A stretch of DNA of 55,463 bases from Thauera aminoaromatica S2 (GTDB taxonomy: Bacteria > Pseudomonadota > Gammaproteobacteria > Burkholderiales > Rhodocyclaceae), in assembly GCF_000310185.1 (NCBI RefSeq), contig NZ_AMXD01000009.1, forward strand, positions 1-55,463, given 5' to 3'. Below are positions 37,807 through 46,110 of the stretch, one piece after another; the stretch's first letter is position 1, and every line of letters begins with the position of its first letter. The notes beneath the pieces were generated by a model. That model worked only from the letters and a program-made list of their open reading frames with translations, made no database searches and had not been told where the DNA came from. The position numbers were made by a program, and so were the translations under genes.

Positions 37807-38616
37807 TCAGGAGCGCGCCTTGACCCAGGCCGACCATTCGGCGAACAGCGCCGGGCTGGTGGCGGCGATGACGCCGCGCTTGATCGCCGGGCCGGACATC
37901 AGCACGCCGCCGTCGAGCGCCTCGGCGATGCCGCCGGCTTCGGCGAGGATCAGGCGGCCGGCGGCGTAGTCCCACAGCATCTGCCCGCCGTGCAGGTAGA
38001 CGTCGAGCCGGCCGGCGGCGACAAAGCACCATTCGAGGGCGCTGGAGCCGAAGTTGCGCTGCGAGTAGTAGGGCGGACGCACCGCGAGCTCGTCGCCGAG
38101 GTGGTGGCTGATGCGCTTGAAGTCGACGCCGGCGACGGCGTCGCGCAACTCGGTGGCGCCTGCGCGCAGCGGCAGCTCGGTGCCGTTGAGGAAGGCGCCG
38201 GCGCCGCGGGCGGCGTAGAAGGATTCGTCGGTGATCGGGTTGTACACCACGCCGATCACCGGCTCGTGGTCGATCAGATAGGCGATCGACACCGCGAACA
38301 GGGGGATGCCGTTGGCGAAGTTGGTGGTGCCGTCGATCGGGTCGATGCACCACAGGCCGCGCGCGCCTTCCTTCCACAGCGCGGCCTGCTCGGCCGCGGT
38401 CATCTCCTCGCCGAGCACGGCGCCGGGCAGGAAGGCGGGCAGGGCCTCGCTGAAGCGCTGCTGCGAGGCCATGTCGGCCTCGGTGAACAGCGAACCGTCG
38501 GCCTTGCGGTTGCGCGCGGACTTCAGGTAGCGCGGAAGGATCTCGGCGCGCGCGATGTCGCGCACCATCGATTCGAGGGCGCGGGCACGGGCGAGGCGGT
38601 GGGCGGCGGTGGGCAT
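37807..38616 (-). CDS. inositol monophosphatase family phosphatase
   Basis: A 269-residue magnesium-dependent phosphatase with the two family motifs WCIDPIDGTTNFANG (metal ligands) and LWDYAAGRLILAEAGG, and the upstream GEEM Glu-Glu pair. The family includes inositol monophosphatase, CysQ and bacterial sugar bisphosphatases. Its place directly before prk, 70 bp apart, suggests a fructose- or sedoheptulose-bisphosphatase role in the same pathway, but the sequence alone cannot decide. Divergent to rsmE across a 70-bp gap. Confidence 0.88.
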   Translation of the reverse strand: MPTAAHRLARARALESMVRDIARAEILPRYLKSARNRKADGSLFTEADMASQQRFSEALPAFLPGAVLGEEMTAAEQAALWKEGARGLWCIDPIDGTTNFANGIPLFAVSIAYLIDHEPVIGVVYNPITDESFYAARGAGAFLNGTELPLRAGATELRDAVAGVDFKRISHHLGDELAVRPPYYSQRNFGSSALEWCFVAAGRLDVYLHGGQMLWDYAAGRLILAEAGGIAEALDGGVLMSGPAIKRGVIAATSPALFAEWSAWVKARS

Positions 38617-38674
38617 GGCGGGCTCCTTGCCGGCGGGCGGCGGGAGAGGGGCTGGGGGCGAGGGGAGCTGGGCC

Positions 38675-38680
38675 TATAAT
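38675..38680 (+). promoter_or_regulatory. perfect -10 box TATAAT abutting the rsmE start
   Basis: TATAAT ends 6 bases before the ATG at 38687, so transcription would start at or next to the A of the ATG. No convincing -35 hexamer was found. The nearest purine-rich ribosome-like site (GAGGGGAG) is 20 bases away, on the far side of the box. Confidence 0.5.
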
Positions 38681-38686
38681 CTTACG

Positions 38687-39409
38687 ATGATTTCACGATT
38701 CCACTTTCCGGATCGCCTGCCCGCGGGCGGCGAGGTGGCGCTCCCCGAGGCGCTCGCCCACCATGCGCTGCGGGTGTTGCGCCTGCGCGATGGCGAGGCG
38801 GTGGTGCTGTTCGACGGCAGCGGCGGAGAGGTCGATGCGCGCCTGGCCGTGCGCGGCAAGGCGGTGTTCGCTCGGCTCGGCGAGGCGCGTGCGGTCGAAC
38901 GCGAGTCGCCCTTGCGCATCGTGCTGGTGCAGGCGCTGGCCTCGGGCGACAAGATGGACTGGGTGGTGCAGAAGGCGGTGGAGCTCGGCGTGCATGCGAT
39001 CCAGCCGGTCCAGGCCGAGCGCTCGGTGCTGCGTCTGGCGGCCGAGCGTGCCGACAAGCGCGTCGCGCACTGGCAGCAGGTCGCGGTCGCGGCCTGCGAG
39101 CAGTGCGGGCGCAACCGCGTCCCCGAGATCCGCCCCCTGCAGCCGCTCGCACACTGGCTGGGCGCGCATCGCGCTGCGCCCGGCTACGTGCTTGCGCCCG
39201 GCGGGGCCAAGGGCTTTGCCGACGAACCCGAGCCGAAGGACGAGGTGCACCTGCTGGTCGGGCCGGAGGGTGGCTGGAGCGAGGGCGAGATGGCGGCCTT
39301 CGACGCCGCCGGTTGCCGGCGCGTGCGGCTCGGGCCGCGCGTGCTGCGCACCGAGACCGCGGGCCTCGCCGCCGTGGCGGCGCTGCAGGCGCGCTGGGGC
39401 GATTATTGA
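38687..39409 (+). CDS. rsmE: 16S rRNA (uracil-1498-N3)-methyltransferase RsmE
   Basis: RsmE methylates N3 of U1498 in 16S rRNA. The 240-residue protein has an N-terminal PUA-like domain (RFHFPDRL, HHALRVLRLRDGEAVVLFDGSGGE). The SPOUT knot domain carries the SAM-binding segments LVGPEGGWSEGE and VRLGPRVLRTETAGLAAVAALQ. The ATG at 38687 gives the canonical MISRFHF start. A TATAAT box directly upstream means the mRNA may be leaderless. It converges with pat, stops 27 bp apart. Confidence 0.94.
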   Translation: MISRFHFPDRLPAGGEVALPEALAHHALRVLRLRDGEAVVLFDGSGGEVDARLAVRGKAVFARLGEARAVERESPLRIVLVQALASGDKMDWVVQKAVELGVHAIQPVQAERSVLRLAAERADKRVAHWQQVAVAACEQCGRNRVPEIRPLQPLAHWLGAHRAAPGYVLAPGGAKGFADEPEPKDEVHLLVGPEGGWSEGEMAAFDAAGCRRVRLGPRVLRTETAGLAAVAALQARWGDY

Positions 39410-39436
39410 GCGGCCGTCTGCGCCGCTGCGGACGCG

Positions 39437-42097
39437 CTACTTGCCATGCAGCACCTTCACCACCCGGCGCAACGCGCTCTCTTCCGGGTGGGGCTGCACC
39501 AGGAAGCCGAGGCCGTGCATCAGGCGCAGCATCTTGGCGTTCTTGCCCAGCACGTCGCCGAAGATGTTGCGATAGCCCTTGCCGCGCGCGACCTCGATGA
39601 GGGCACCCATGAGGCGGCGGCCCAGTCCGTGGCGTTGCCAGTCGTCGGCCACGACCAGGGCGAACTCGACCGATTCGCCGTCGGCGGCGAGGGAATAGCG
39701 GGCGCTGCCCACCATGTGCTCGGCGCCGGCGTCGTCGATGGTGGTGGCGATCAGCGCCATCTCGCGGTCGTAGTCGATCTGCGTGAAGCGCGCGACCAGC
39801 GCCGGGCTGAGCTCCTGCAGCTCTTCCATGAAGCGCATGAAGCGGGTCTCGGCGCTCAGTCCGTCGAAGAAGCCCAGCACCAGGTTGGCATCCTCCGGGC
39901 GCACCGGACGCGTACGCACGGCACGACCGTCGCCGACCTTCCAGTCCTGGACGAGGTGCAGCGGATAGGGGTGGATCGCCATGTGCGCGTAGCGGTCGCT
40001 GCCGGCGGGAAGGCCCTGGTCGATGACGACGCGGGCATCGGCCGCGATGGCGCCGTCGCCGTCGATGAACAAGGGGTCGATCGCGAGCTCGCGCACCCAG
40101 GGCAGCTCGCACACGAGGTCGGACACCGACACCAGCACCTGCTCGATGGCGGCGCGGTTGAGCGCGCCGCCCTGGCTGCGCGGGCCCTGTGCGGCCGCCG
40201 GGATGGCCGAGTCGATGAGGTCGCGGGCCAGCACGGGGTTCAGCGGTGGCAGCGCGAAGGTGCGCGGCGCGGAGGCGTCCTGCGCGCCGAGGCTGATCAC
40301 CGGACCGAAGATTGCGTCGCGATGCACCTGGATGCGGAAGGCGCGCGCCTGCGGCCGGTACAGATAGGGCTCTATCGACACGCCGTTGATCTGCACCTCG
40401 GGGTGGCGCAGGCGCACCGCGTCGACGATGTCGTGGAAGGCGCTCCACACCGACTCGGCGGTGTTGAGGTTGAGGCGCACGCCGCCGGATTCGGACTTGC
40501 TCGCCAGCTCGGGAGCGTCGACCTTCATCGCCACCGGAAAACCCGCCTGCTCGGCGACGAACAATGCCTCGGTGGCGTCGCGGGCGACGGTGGTGTGCGT
40601 GACCGGGATGCCGAAGCTGCGCAGCAGCGCCTTGGACTCCATCGCCGAGAGGATATGGCGACGCTGGTTGAGCAGGGTCTCGATCAGCACGCGCGCACCA
40701 CCCGTGCGGCGGTAGGCGGCGGCGCTGCCGCCGCCGGCGGTCTGCAGCAGCAGGGTCTGGTTGTGGTGGAAGCGCGAGATGTTGTGGAACAGCTCGATCG
40801 CCGCCTCGGGCGAACTGAACACCGGCAGCCCGGCCCGGGCGAGCAGCGCGCGCGCCTCGGCGACCTGGCCGCCGCCCATCCAGCAGCAGCACAGCTGGAG
40901 CCGCACCTGGGCGGCGAGGTCGATGATGTCCTGCGCCACCTCGACCGGATCGACGAGCGCGTGCGGCGAGAGGATCACCAGCACGTTGGAAACCGCGGCG
41001 TCCTCGGAGAGGGCGAGGATGGCGTCGCGGTACAGCTGCGCGCTGGCGTCACCGCCGAGGTCGAGCGGGTTGTGGGAGTGCCGCTCGCGTCCGCCGAGGC
41101 GCTCGAGCGTGGCGACCGTCGGCGAGCCCAGCCCGACGAGTCCGGTGCCGAGGTCCTTGGCGCGGTCGGCGGCGAGATCGGCCGGGCCGCTGCCGTTGGA
41201 GACGATGGCGAGGCTGTCCTCGCGCGGTCGAAAGCCGCAGGACAAGGCCTTGGCGGCGAAGAAGAGCTGGTCGATGTTCTGCACCCGCACCACGCCGGCG
41301 CGGCGCATCGCCGCGTCGAAGACCACGTCGGCGAGGCCGGCGTTGTCCGCGTCGGCGGCGTTGTTGTCGCTGCGACCGTGGCGGCCGGCCTTGAGCAGGA
41401 TGATCGGCTTGACGCGCGCGGCCGAGCGCAGTGCGCTCATGAACTGGCGGGCGTTGCGGATGTGATCGACGTGCAGCAGGATGTAGCGCGTCTGCGTGTC
41501 GTGGATCAGGTACTCCAGCGTTTCCCCGTAGTCGATGTCCACCGTGCCGCCGAGCGAGATGACCGAAGAGAAGCCGACGTCGTTGGTCAACGCCCAGTCG
41601 AGCACGACCGAGCACATCGCGCCCGACTGCGAGATCAGGGCGATCTCGCCGGGCTTGACGGCGATGCGGGTGAGCGCGGCATTGATCCCGCTGCCGGGGC
41701 GTGCGATGCCCAGGCTGCCGGGCCCGATCAGGCGCAGCCGGGTCTCGCGCGCGGTCTCGACGATGCGGCGCTCGAGTGCGTTCCCGCTGGCGCTGATGAT
41801 GACCGCGTTGCGTACGCCGCTGCGCCCGCACTGCGCGGTGACGCTGTGCAGCATGCGCGCGGGGGTGGCGATGATGGCGAGATCGACCGGTCGGCCGATG
41901 TCCTCGACCGAGCGGTGGCAGGGATGGTCCTGGATGCTGCCGTACTTCGGGTTGACCGCGTACAGGGTGCCGCGATAGCCGCCTTCGACCAGGTTGCGGA
42001 AGATGACGCGGCCGACGGACCCGGGTGCGTCGGACGCGCCGATGACGGCGATCGAGGACGGTTCGAAGGCGGTGCTGAGAGCGTGGGAGCCGGCCAT
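39437..42097 (-). CDS. pat: GNAT protein lysine acetyltransferase, Pat/YfiQ type
   Basis: The 886-residue protein has the same length as E. coli Pat (Pka/YfiQ). A CoA-binding domain (SSIAVIGASDAPGSVGRVIFRNL) and a succinyl-CoA ligase-like region (ALISQSGAMCSVVLDWA) precede an ATP-grasp part (ESKALLRSFGIPVTHTTVARDATEALFVAEQAGFPVAMKVD). The C-terminal GNAT domain carries VVADDWQRHGLGRRLMGALIEVARGKGYRNIFGDVL. Such enzymes acetylate the catalytic Lys of acyl-CoA synthetases to switch them off. It is 174 bp beyond the last paa gene in the same direction, after a terminator, so PaaK or acetyl-CoA synthetase could be targets. That is inference. Confidence 0.92.
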   Translation of the reverse strand: MAGSHALSTAFEPSSIAVIGASDAPGSVGRVIFRNLVEGGYRGTLYAVNPKYGSIQDHPCHRSVEDIGRPVDLAIIATPARMLHSVTAQCGRSGVRNAVIISASGNALERRIVETARETRLRLIGPGSLGIARPGSGINAALTRIAVKPGEIALISQSGAMCSVVLDWALTNDVGFSSVISLGGTVDIDYGETLEYLIHDTQTRYILLHVDHIRNARQFMSALRSAARVKPIILLKAGRHGRSDNNAADADNAGLADVVFDAAMRRAGVVRVQNIDQLFFAAKALSCGFRPREDSLAIVSNGSGPADLAADRAKDLGTGLVGLGSPTVATLERLGGRERHSHNPLDLGGDASAQLYRDAILALSEDAAVSNVLVILSPHALVDPVEVAQDIIDLAAQVRLQLCCCWMGGGQVAEARALLARAGLPVFSSPEAAIELFHNISRFHHNQTLLLQTAGGGSAAAYRRTGGARVLIETLLNQRRHILSAMESKALLRSFGIPVTHTTVARDATEALFVAEQAGFPVAMKVDAPELASKSESGGVRLNLNTAESVWSAFHDIVDAVRLRHPEVQINGVSIEPYLYRPQARAFRIQVHRDAIFGPVISLGAQDASAPRTFALPPLNPVLARDLIDSAIPAAAQGPRSQGGALNRAAIEQVLVSVSDLVCELPWVRELAIDPLFIDGDGAIAADARVVIDQGLPAGSDRYAHMAIHPYPLHLVQDWKVGDGRAVRTRPVRPEDANLVLGFFDGLSAETRFMRFMEELQELSPALVARFTQIDYDREMALIATTIDDAGAEHMVGSARYSLAADGESVEFALVVADDWQRHGLGRRLMGALIEVARGKGYRNIFGDVLGKNAKMLRLMHGLGFLVQPHPEESALRRVVKVLHGK

Positions 42098-42203
42098 GAT
42101 CTTCGCGCTGGAAAGTGGATGAGGTCTAAAGGGATAGCAGGCCGCCGCCCTTTCGGCGTTGACCTGCGTCAGGGGCGCGCGGCCGCGTCTCCGTCCGCGA
42201 AGG

Positions 42204-42226
42204 AAAACGGCCGTCGAGACGGCCGT
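42204..42226 (-). terminator. intrinsic terminator after paaE
   Basis: On the minus strand ACGGCCGT (42226-42219), loop CTCG, ACGGCCGT (42214-42207), then TTT. It lies 45 bp after the paaE stop and ends the paa unit before pat. Confidence 0.75.
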
Positions 42227-42270
42227 CGGAAGCTGCTGCGCGCGCGGACGCCGTCGGCCCGCAGATCGTG

Positions 42271-43368
42271 TCAGCGCTCGTCGAAGCTGATCTTGAGGCG
42301 CTTGGTGGTGGCGCGCGCCTGGCAGCTCAGCACGTAGCCCTGCGCGACTTCGTCGGCCTCGAGGGTGAAGTTCTTGTCCATCACGACTTCGCCCTCCGTC
42401 ACCTTGGCGCGGCAGGTGCAGCACACGCCGGCCTTGCACGAGAAAGGGAGGTCGAGGCCGGCATTGAGGCCGGCGTCGAGCAGGTGCTCGTCGGGGCCGA
42501 TCGCGATCTCGTGCTCCTTGCCGTCGAGCACCAGGACCATGGTGATGTCCTTGGTCGCGGCCGCGACGGCCTCGGCGGTGCTCGAGGCGCCGACCGGGTG
42601 GGCGCCGGCGGGCAGGTTGGCGGTGAAGCGCTCGGTGCGGATACGGTCGGCGGGCACGCCGGCCTCGACCAGCGCGGTCTCGGTGGCGGTGATCATCTCG
42701 TCGGGGCCGCAGATGAAGACCTCGTCCATGCTGCCCACCGGCAGCAGGGCGTCGATGATCGCGCGCACCTTGGGACCGTCGATGCGCCCCTGCAGCAGGT
42801 CCACTTCCTGGGCCTGGCGCGACAGCACGTGGATCATGGTCAGGCGGTCGCGGTAGCGGTCCTTGAGGTCCTGCAGGTCCTCGTTGAACATCACCGTGGA
42901 CATGCGACGGTTGCCGTAGATCAGCGTGAACTTCGAGTCCGGCTGTTCTTCCAGCGTGCTCGCGGCGATCGACAGGATCGGGGTGATGCCCGAGCCGGCG
43001 GCGAAGCCGACGCGGTGGATGGCGCGCTTCTTCTTGACCACGAAGCGGCCGTCGGGCGGCATCACCTGCAGGGTGTCGCCGGCCTTGACGGCGCGCGTGG
43101 CCCAGTTCGAGAACAGGCCGCCTTCCACCGGGCGGATGCCGATCTCGAGCTCGCCCGCGCGTGCCAGGCGGCTGCGCGGGCTGCTGATCGAGTAGTTGCG
43201 GCGCACGTCCTGGCCATCGATGGTGGCGCGCAGGGTGAGGAACTGGCCCGGCTCGAAGGCGAAGCGCTCGCGCTCGGCCTCGGGGATGGCGAAGGTGATC
43301 GCCACCGCGCCGGCGGCCTCGGGGCTCACGCGCTTGATGGCGAGTTCTTGGAAACGGGGGGCTGACAT
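42271..43368 (-). CDS. paaE: phenylacetyl-CoA epoxidase reductase subunit PaaE
   Basis: PaaE passes electrons from NADPH to the di-iron centre of the PaaABCDE epoxidase. The 365-residue protein has an FAD-binding ferredoxin-reductase domain (RRNYSISSP), an NAD(P) domain (GFAAGSGITPILSI, FICGPDEMI) and a C-terminal plant-type [2Fe-2S] ferredoxin domain with CKAGVCCTC (C-x4-C-x2-C) and the distal Cys in YVLSCQA. Last gene of paaABCDE, 19 bp after paaD. Confidence 0.95.
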   Translation of the reverse strand: MSAPRFQELAIKRVSPEAAGAVAITFAIPEAERERFAFEPGQFLTLRATIDGQDVRRNYSISSPRSRLARAGELEIGIRPVEGGLFSNWATRAVKAGDTLQVMPPDGRFVVKKKRAIHRVGFAAGSGITPILSIAASTLEEQPDSKFTLIYGNRRMSTVMFNEDLQDLKDRYRDRLTMIHVLSRQAQEVDLLQGRIDGPKVRAIIDALLPVGSMDEVFICGPDEMITATETALVEAGVPADRIRTERFTANLPAGAHPVGASSTAEAVAAATKDITMVLVLDGKEHEIAIGPDEHLLDAGLNAGLDLPFSCKAGVCCTCRAKVTEGEVVMDKNFTLEADEVAQGYVLSCQARATTKRLKISFDER

Positions 43369-43387
43369 GGCGTCTGGGCTCCGGCTC

Positions 43388-43900
43388 TTAATAGGGTTTG
43401 AAATAGTCGAAGGGCTCCTGGCAGTCGAGGCACTTGTACAGCGCCTTGCAGGCCGTGGAGCCGAACTCGGAGGTGACGACGGTGTGGGTGGAGCCGCACT
43501 GCGGACAGGCGACCGCCGCGGTCGGCTGCCGGCGCACGAACTTCAGCACGCTGACCTCGGCGCCGCCGCTGCTGCCGCAGGTGCGGTGGGGCGGGGCGAT
43601 GCCATAGGCGCGCAGCTTTTCCTTGGCCTCGTCGCTCATCCAGTCGGTGGTCCAGGCCGGCGCGAGCTGGGTGATCACCCGCGCCGCGATGCCGGCCTGT
43701 TCCAGGCTCGCACGCACGTCGTCCTCGATCTGCCCCATGGCGGGGCAGCCGCTGTAGGTCGGGGTGATGACCACCTCGATGCCCTCCGCCGTCTCCCGCA
43801 CATCCCGCAGGATGCCCAGCTCGCGCAGGGTCACCACCGGGATCTCCGGGTCCGTCAGGGGCTCCAGGGTGGCCCAGACCTTGTCCACGACGCTGCTCAT
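43388..43900 (-). CDS. paaD: phenylacetyl-CoA epoxidase maturation protein PaaD
   Basis: PaaD is the DUF59-type (MIP18-like) component of the epoxidase, thought to assist metal-centre assembly. The 170-residue protein has the DUF59 part (LTDPEIPVVTLRELGILRDV, TPTYSGCPAM with its conserved Cys) and a C-terminal zinc ribbon (CPQCGSTHTVVTSEFGSTACKALYKCLDC) ending FDYFKPY. The ATG at 43900 is chosen for family length and start MSSVVDKVW; 11 bp separate it from paaC. Confidence 0.95.
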   Translation of the reverse strand: MSSVVDKVWATLEPLTDPEIPVVTLRELGILRDVRETAEGIEVVITPTYSGCPAMGQIEDDVRASLEQAGIAARVITQLAPAWTTDWMSDEAKEKLRAYGIAPPHRTCGSSGGAEVSVLKFVRRQPTAAVACPQCGSTHTVVTSEFGSTACKALYKCLDCQEPFDYFKPY

Positions 43901-43911
43901 GGCCTTCGCCC

Positions 43912-44694
43912 TTACCAGGTGGCGCCCGGGTGGGCGCGGGCCAGACCCTGCATCTCGCCGAGCAGGTAGCTCAGATGCTCGGAGTGCAGGCCGATCTTGC
44001 CCTCGGTCACGTAACCGTGGAAGTTCGGGCGGGTCAGGGTGGCTTCGGCCAGCGCCTCGTTGACGAGCGCGTCCCAGGCCGGGCGCAGCGCCCATACGTC
44101 GATGCCGATCTTGGCCGCCACCGCGGCGCCTTCGGCCGGGCTGGTGGTCCAGAACTCCTCGGTGTAGGGCATGAGGTGGTTCACCGCCGCCTGCGCGCGG
44201 GCGTGCGACTCCTCGGTGCCGTCGCCCATGCGCACCAGCCAGTCACGCGAGTGGTGCAGGTGGTAGCTGGTTTCCTTCAGCGACTTGGCGGCGATCGCGG
44301 CGAGGCTGGCGTCGGCGGACTGCTGCAGGCCGTCCCACACGTGCACCATCAGCGCCGAATACAGGAAGTTGCGCACGATCGTGGTGGCGTAGTCGCGGTC
44401 GGCCGCGGCGTAGCCGACCAGCGCGCCGTGGTGCGGGAGCTCCAGCAGCGTGTAGTTGCGGAACTCGTGCGGGCCGCGGAAATAGGCCAGCTTGTCCTCG
44501 GTGGCGTCGCCGCCCTTCAGCTCGGCGGCGCGCTGGTACAGCAGGCGCGCCTGGCCGATGAGGTCGAGGCTGACGTTGGCCAGCGCCATGTCTTCTTCCA
44601 GGATGGGGCCGTGCCCGCACCATTCGGCGTTGCGCTGGCCGAGCACGACGGCGTTGTCGGCCAGGTGCAGCAGGTAGTCGATCGGCGTGCTCAT
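43912..44694 (-). CDS. paaC: phenylacetyl-CoA epoxidase structural subunit PaaC
   Basis: PaaC is the inactive partner that pairs with PaaA in the epoxidase core. The 260-residue all-helical ferritin-like protein reads LLHLADNAVVLGQRNAEWCGHGPILEEDMALANVSLDLIGQARLLY, then TSYHLHHSRDWLVRMGDGT. Its start overlaps the paaB stop by one base. Length and motifs match the family. Confidence 0.95.
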   Translation of the reverse strand: MSTPIDYLLHLADNAVVLGQRNAEWCGHGPILEEDMALANVSLDLIGQARLLYQRAAELKGGDATEDKLAYFRGPHEFRNYTLLELPHHGALVGYAAADRDYATTIVRNFLYSALMVHVWDGLQQSADASLAAIAAKSLKETSYHLHHSRDWLVRMGDGTEESHARAQAAVNHLMPYTEEFWTTSPAEGAAVAAKIGIDVWALRPAWDALVNEALAEATLTRPNFHGYVTEGKIGLHSEHLSYLLGEMQGLARAHPGATW

Positions 44695-44990
44695 TACATG
44701 TGCCCCACTTCTTCAGGGATCTCGTAGAAGGTCGGATGGCGGTAGATCTTGTCGGCCGCGGGGTCGAAGAGCTCGCCCTTGTCGTCCGGGTTGCTGGCGG
44801 TGATGGCGACCGAGGGCACCACCCAGATGCTCACGCCTTCCTGGCGGCGGGTGTACACGTCGCGCGCCATGTGCAGGGCCTGGGCGGCGTCGGCCGCGTG
44901 CAGGCTGCCGCAGTGCTTGTGCTCGAGGCCTTGCTTGCTGCGGACGAAGACTTCCCAGAGGGGCCAATCCTTGAGTGCGGGGGTGTTCAT
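44694..44990 (-). CDS. paaB: phenylacetyl-CoA epoxidase subunit PaaB
   Basis: PaaB is the small subunit thought to bridge PaaAC units. The 98-residue product begins [19 protein letters not shown] and includes [29 protein letters not shown] and [10 protein letters not shown]. Its ATG overlaps the paaA stop (ATGA) and its stop shares a base with the paaC start, so translation of paaA-B-C is tightly coupled. The open frame continues far upstream without coding support. Confidence 0.95.
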   Translation of the reverse strand: MNTPALKDWPLWEVFVRSKQGLEHKHCGSLHAADAAQALHMARDVYTRRQEGVSIWVVPSVAITASNPDDKGELFDPAADKIYRHPTFYEIPEEVGHM

Positions 44991-45994
44991 GCTGCCTCCT
45001 TCAGTGCGCGTTCTTTTTGCTTGCGGGCATAGGCCTGGGCCGCGTCGCGGACCCACTGGCCATCGTTGTGTGCCTTGACCCGGGTGGCCAGGCGTTCCTT
45101 GTTGCACGGTCCGTTGCCTTCGACGGTGTTCCAGAACTCGGCCCAGTCGATCTGGCCGTAGTCGTAGTGGCCGCGCGCCTCGTTCCACTTGAGGTCGGGG
45201 TCGGGCAGGGTCACGCCCAGCACCTTGGCCTGCGGCACGGTGGCGTCGATGAACTTCTGGCGCAGGTCGTCGTTGCTGATGCGCTTGATGCCCCAGCGCA
45301 TGCCTTGCGCGCTGTGCGGGCTGTCGGCATCCGGCGGCCCGAACATGGCCAGGCACTTCCACCAGTAGCGGTTGACCGCGTCCTGCACCATCGCGCGCTG
45401 CTCGTCGGTGCCCTTCATCATCACCAGCAGGGCCTCGTAGCCCTGGCGCTGGTGGAAGGATTCCTCCTTGCACACGCGCACCATGGCGCGCGCGTAGGGG
45501 CCGTAGGAGCAGCGGCACAGCGGGACCTGGTTCATGATCGCCGCGCCATCGACCAGCCAGCCGATCACGCCGACGTCGGCCCAGTTGAGCGTCGGGTAAT
45601 TGAAGATCGAGCTGTACTTGGCCTTGCCCGAGTGCAGGCCTTCGAGCATCTGGTCGCGGCTGGTGCCCAGCGTCTCGGCGGCGGAGTACAGGTAGAGGCC
45701 GTGGCCGCCCTCGTCCTGGACCTTGGCGATCAGGATGGCCTTGCGCTTGAGGCTGGGCGCGCGCGAGATCCAGTTGCCCTCCGGCAGCATGCCGACGATC
45801 TCGCTGTGGGCGTGCTGGCTGATCTGGCGCACCAGCGTCTTGCGGTAGGCCTCGGGCATCCAGTCCTGCGGCTCGATGCGCCCGTCGGCGTCGATGCGGG
45901 CCTCGAAGGCGGCTTCCTGCTCGCTCGTCGCATTGGAGACCGCTGCGAGTTTCTTTCCGGAATCGTCCGGAATGTCCATTGCCTGGGTGTACAT
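44987..45994 (-). CDS. paaA: phenylacetyl-CoA epoxidase catalytic subunit PaaA
   Basis: PaaA carries the di-iron site that epoxidises the ring of phenylacetyl-CoA. The 335-residue protein has the iron-binding helices with [20 protein letters not shown] and [17 protein letters not shown] (E-x-x-H pairs) and [17 protein letters not shown]. The start MYTQAMDIP at 45994 is fixed by a perfect AGGAGG 6 bases upstream. First gene of paaABCDE; a 116-bp gap with a GC-rich hairpin separates it from the hydratase gene upstream. Confidence 0.96.
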   Translation of the reverse strand: MYTQAMDIPDDSGKKLAAVSNATSEQEAAFEARIDADGRIEPQDWMPEAYRKTLVRQISQHAHSEIVGMLPEGNWISRAPSLKRKAILIAKVQDEGGHGLYLYSAAETLGTSRDQMLEGLHSGKAKYSSIFNYPTLNWADVGVIGWLVDGAAIMNQVPLCRCSYGPYARAMVRVCKEESFHQRQGYEALLVMMKGTDEQRAMVQDAVNRYWWKCLAMFGPPDADSPHSAQGMRWGIKRISNDDLRQKFIDATVPQAKVLGVTLPDPDLKWNEARGHYDYGQIDWAEFWNTVEGNGPCNKERLATRVKAHNDGQWVRDAAQAYARKQKERALKEAA

Positions 45995-46000
45995 GTGTTT

Positions 46001-46006
46001 CCTCCT
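46001..46006 (-). promoter_or_regulatory. consensus ribosome binding site of paaA
   Basis: AGGAGG on the minus strand, 6 bases before the ATG at 45994. It decides against the in-frame ATG twenty codons upstream and suggests strong translation of the epoxidase subunits. Confidence 0.8.
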
Positions 46007-46083
46007 AGCAAACACCGCACCGGGAAATACCGGCACGGAACGCGGGGTGCGCATGGCTGTGACCCCGCCTCCTCCTCAAAGGT

Positions 46084-46106
46084 CCGCCACGCCCGGGGCG
46101 CGGCGG
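46084..46106 (-). other. GC-rich hairpin between hydratase gene and paaA
   Basis: Ten-base arms 46084-46093 and 46097-46106 pair with one G-T wobble across a 3-base loop; the minus-strand continuation is ACCTTTGAGG. It starts 5 bp after the hydratase gene stop and may be a partial terminator or a processing site within the paa unit. Confidence 0.45.
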
Positions 46107-46110
46107 GTGT

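Noticed and set aside
39446-42337. 963-codon open frame on + opposite pat, and similar long antisense frames over paa, pyk, tkt and gap
   Set aside because: High GC makes stop codons rare in shadow frames. These have Arg/Ala/Gly/Val-rich, low-complexity translations and no family motifs, while the opposite strand carries clear enzymes.
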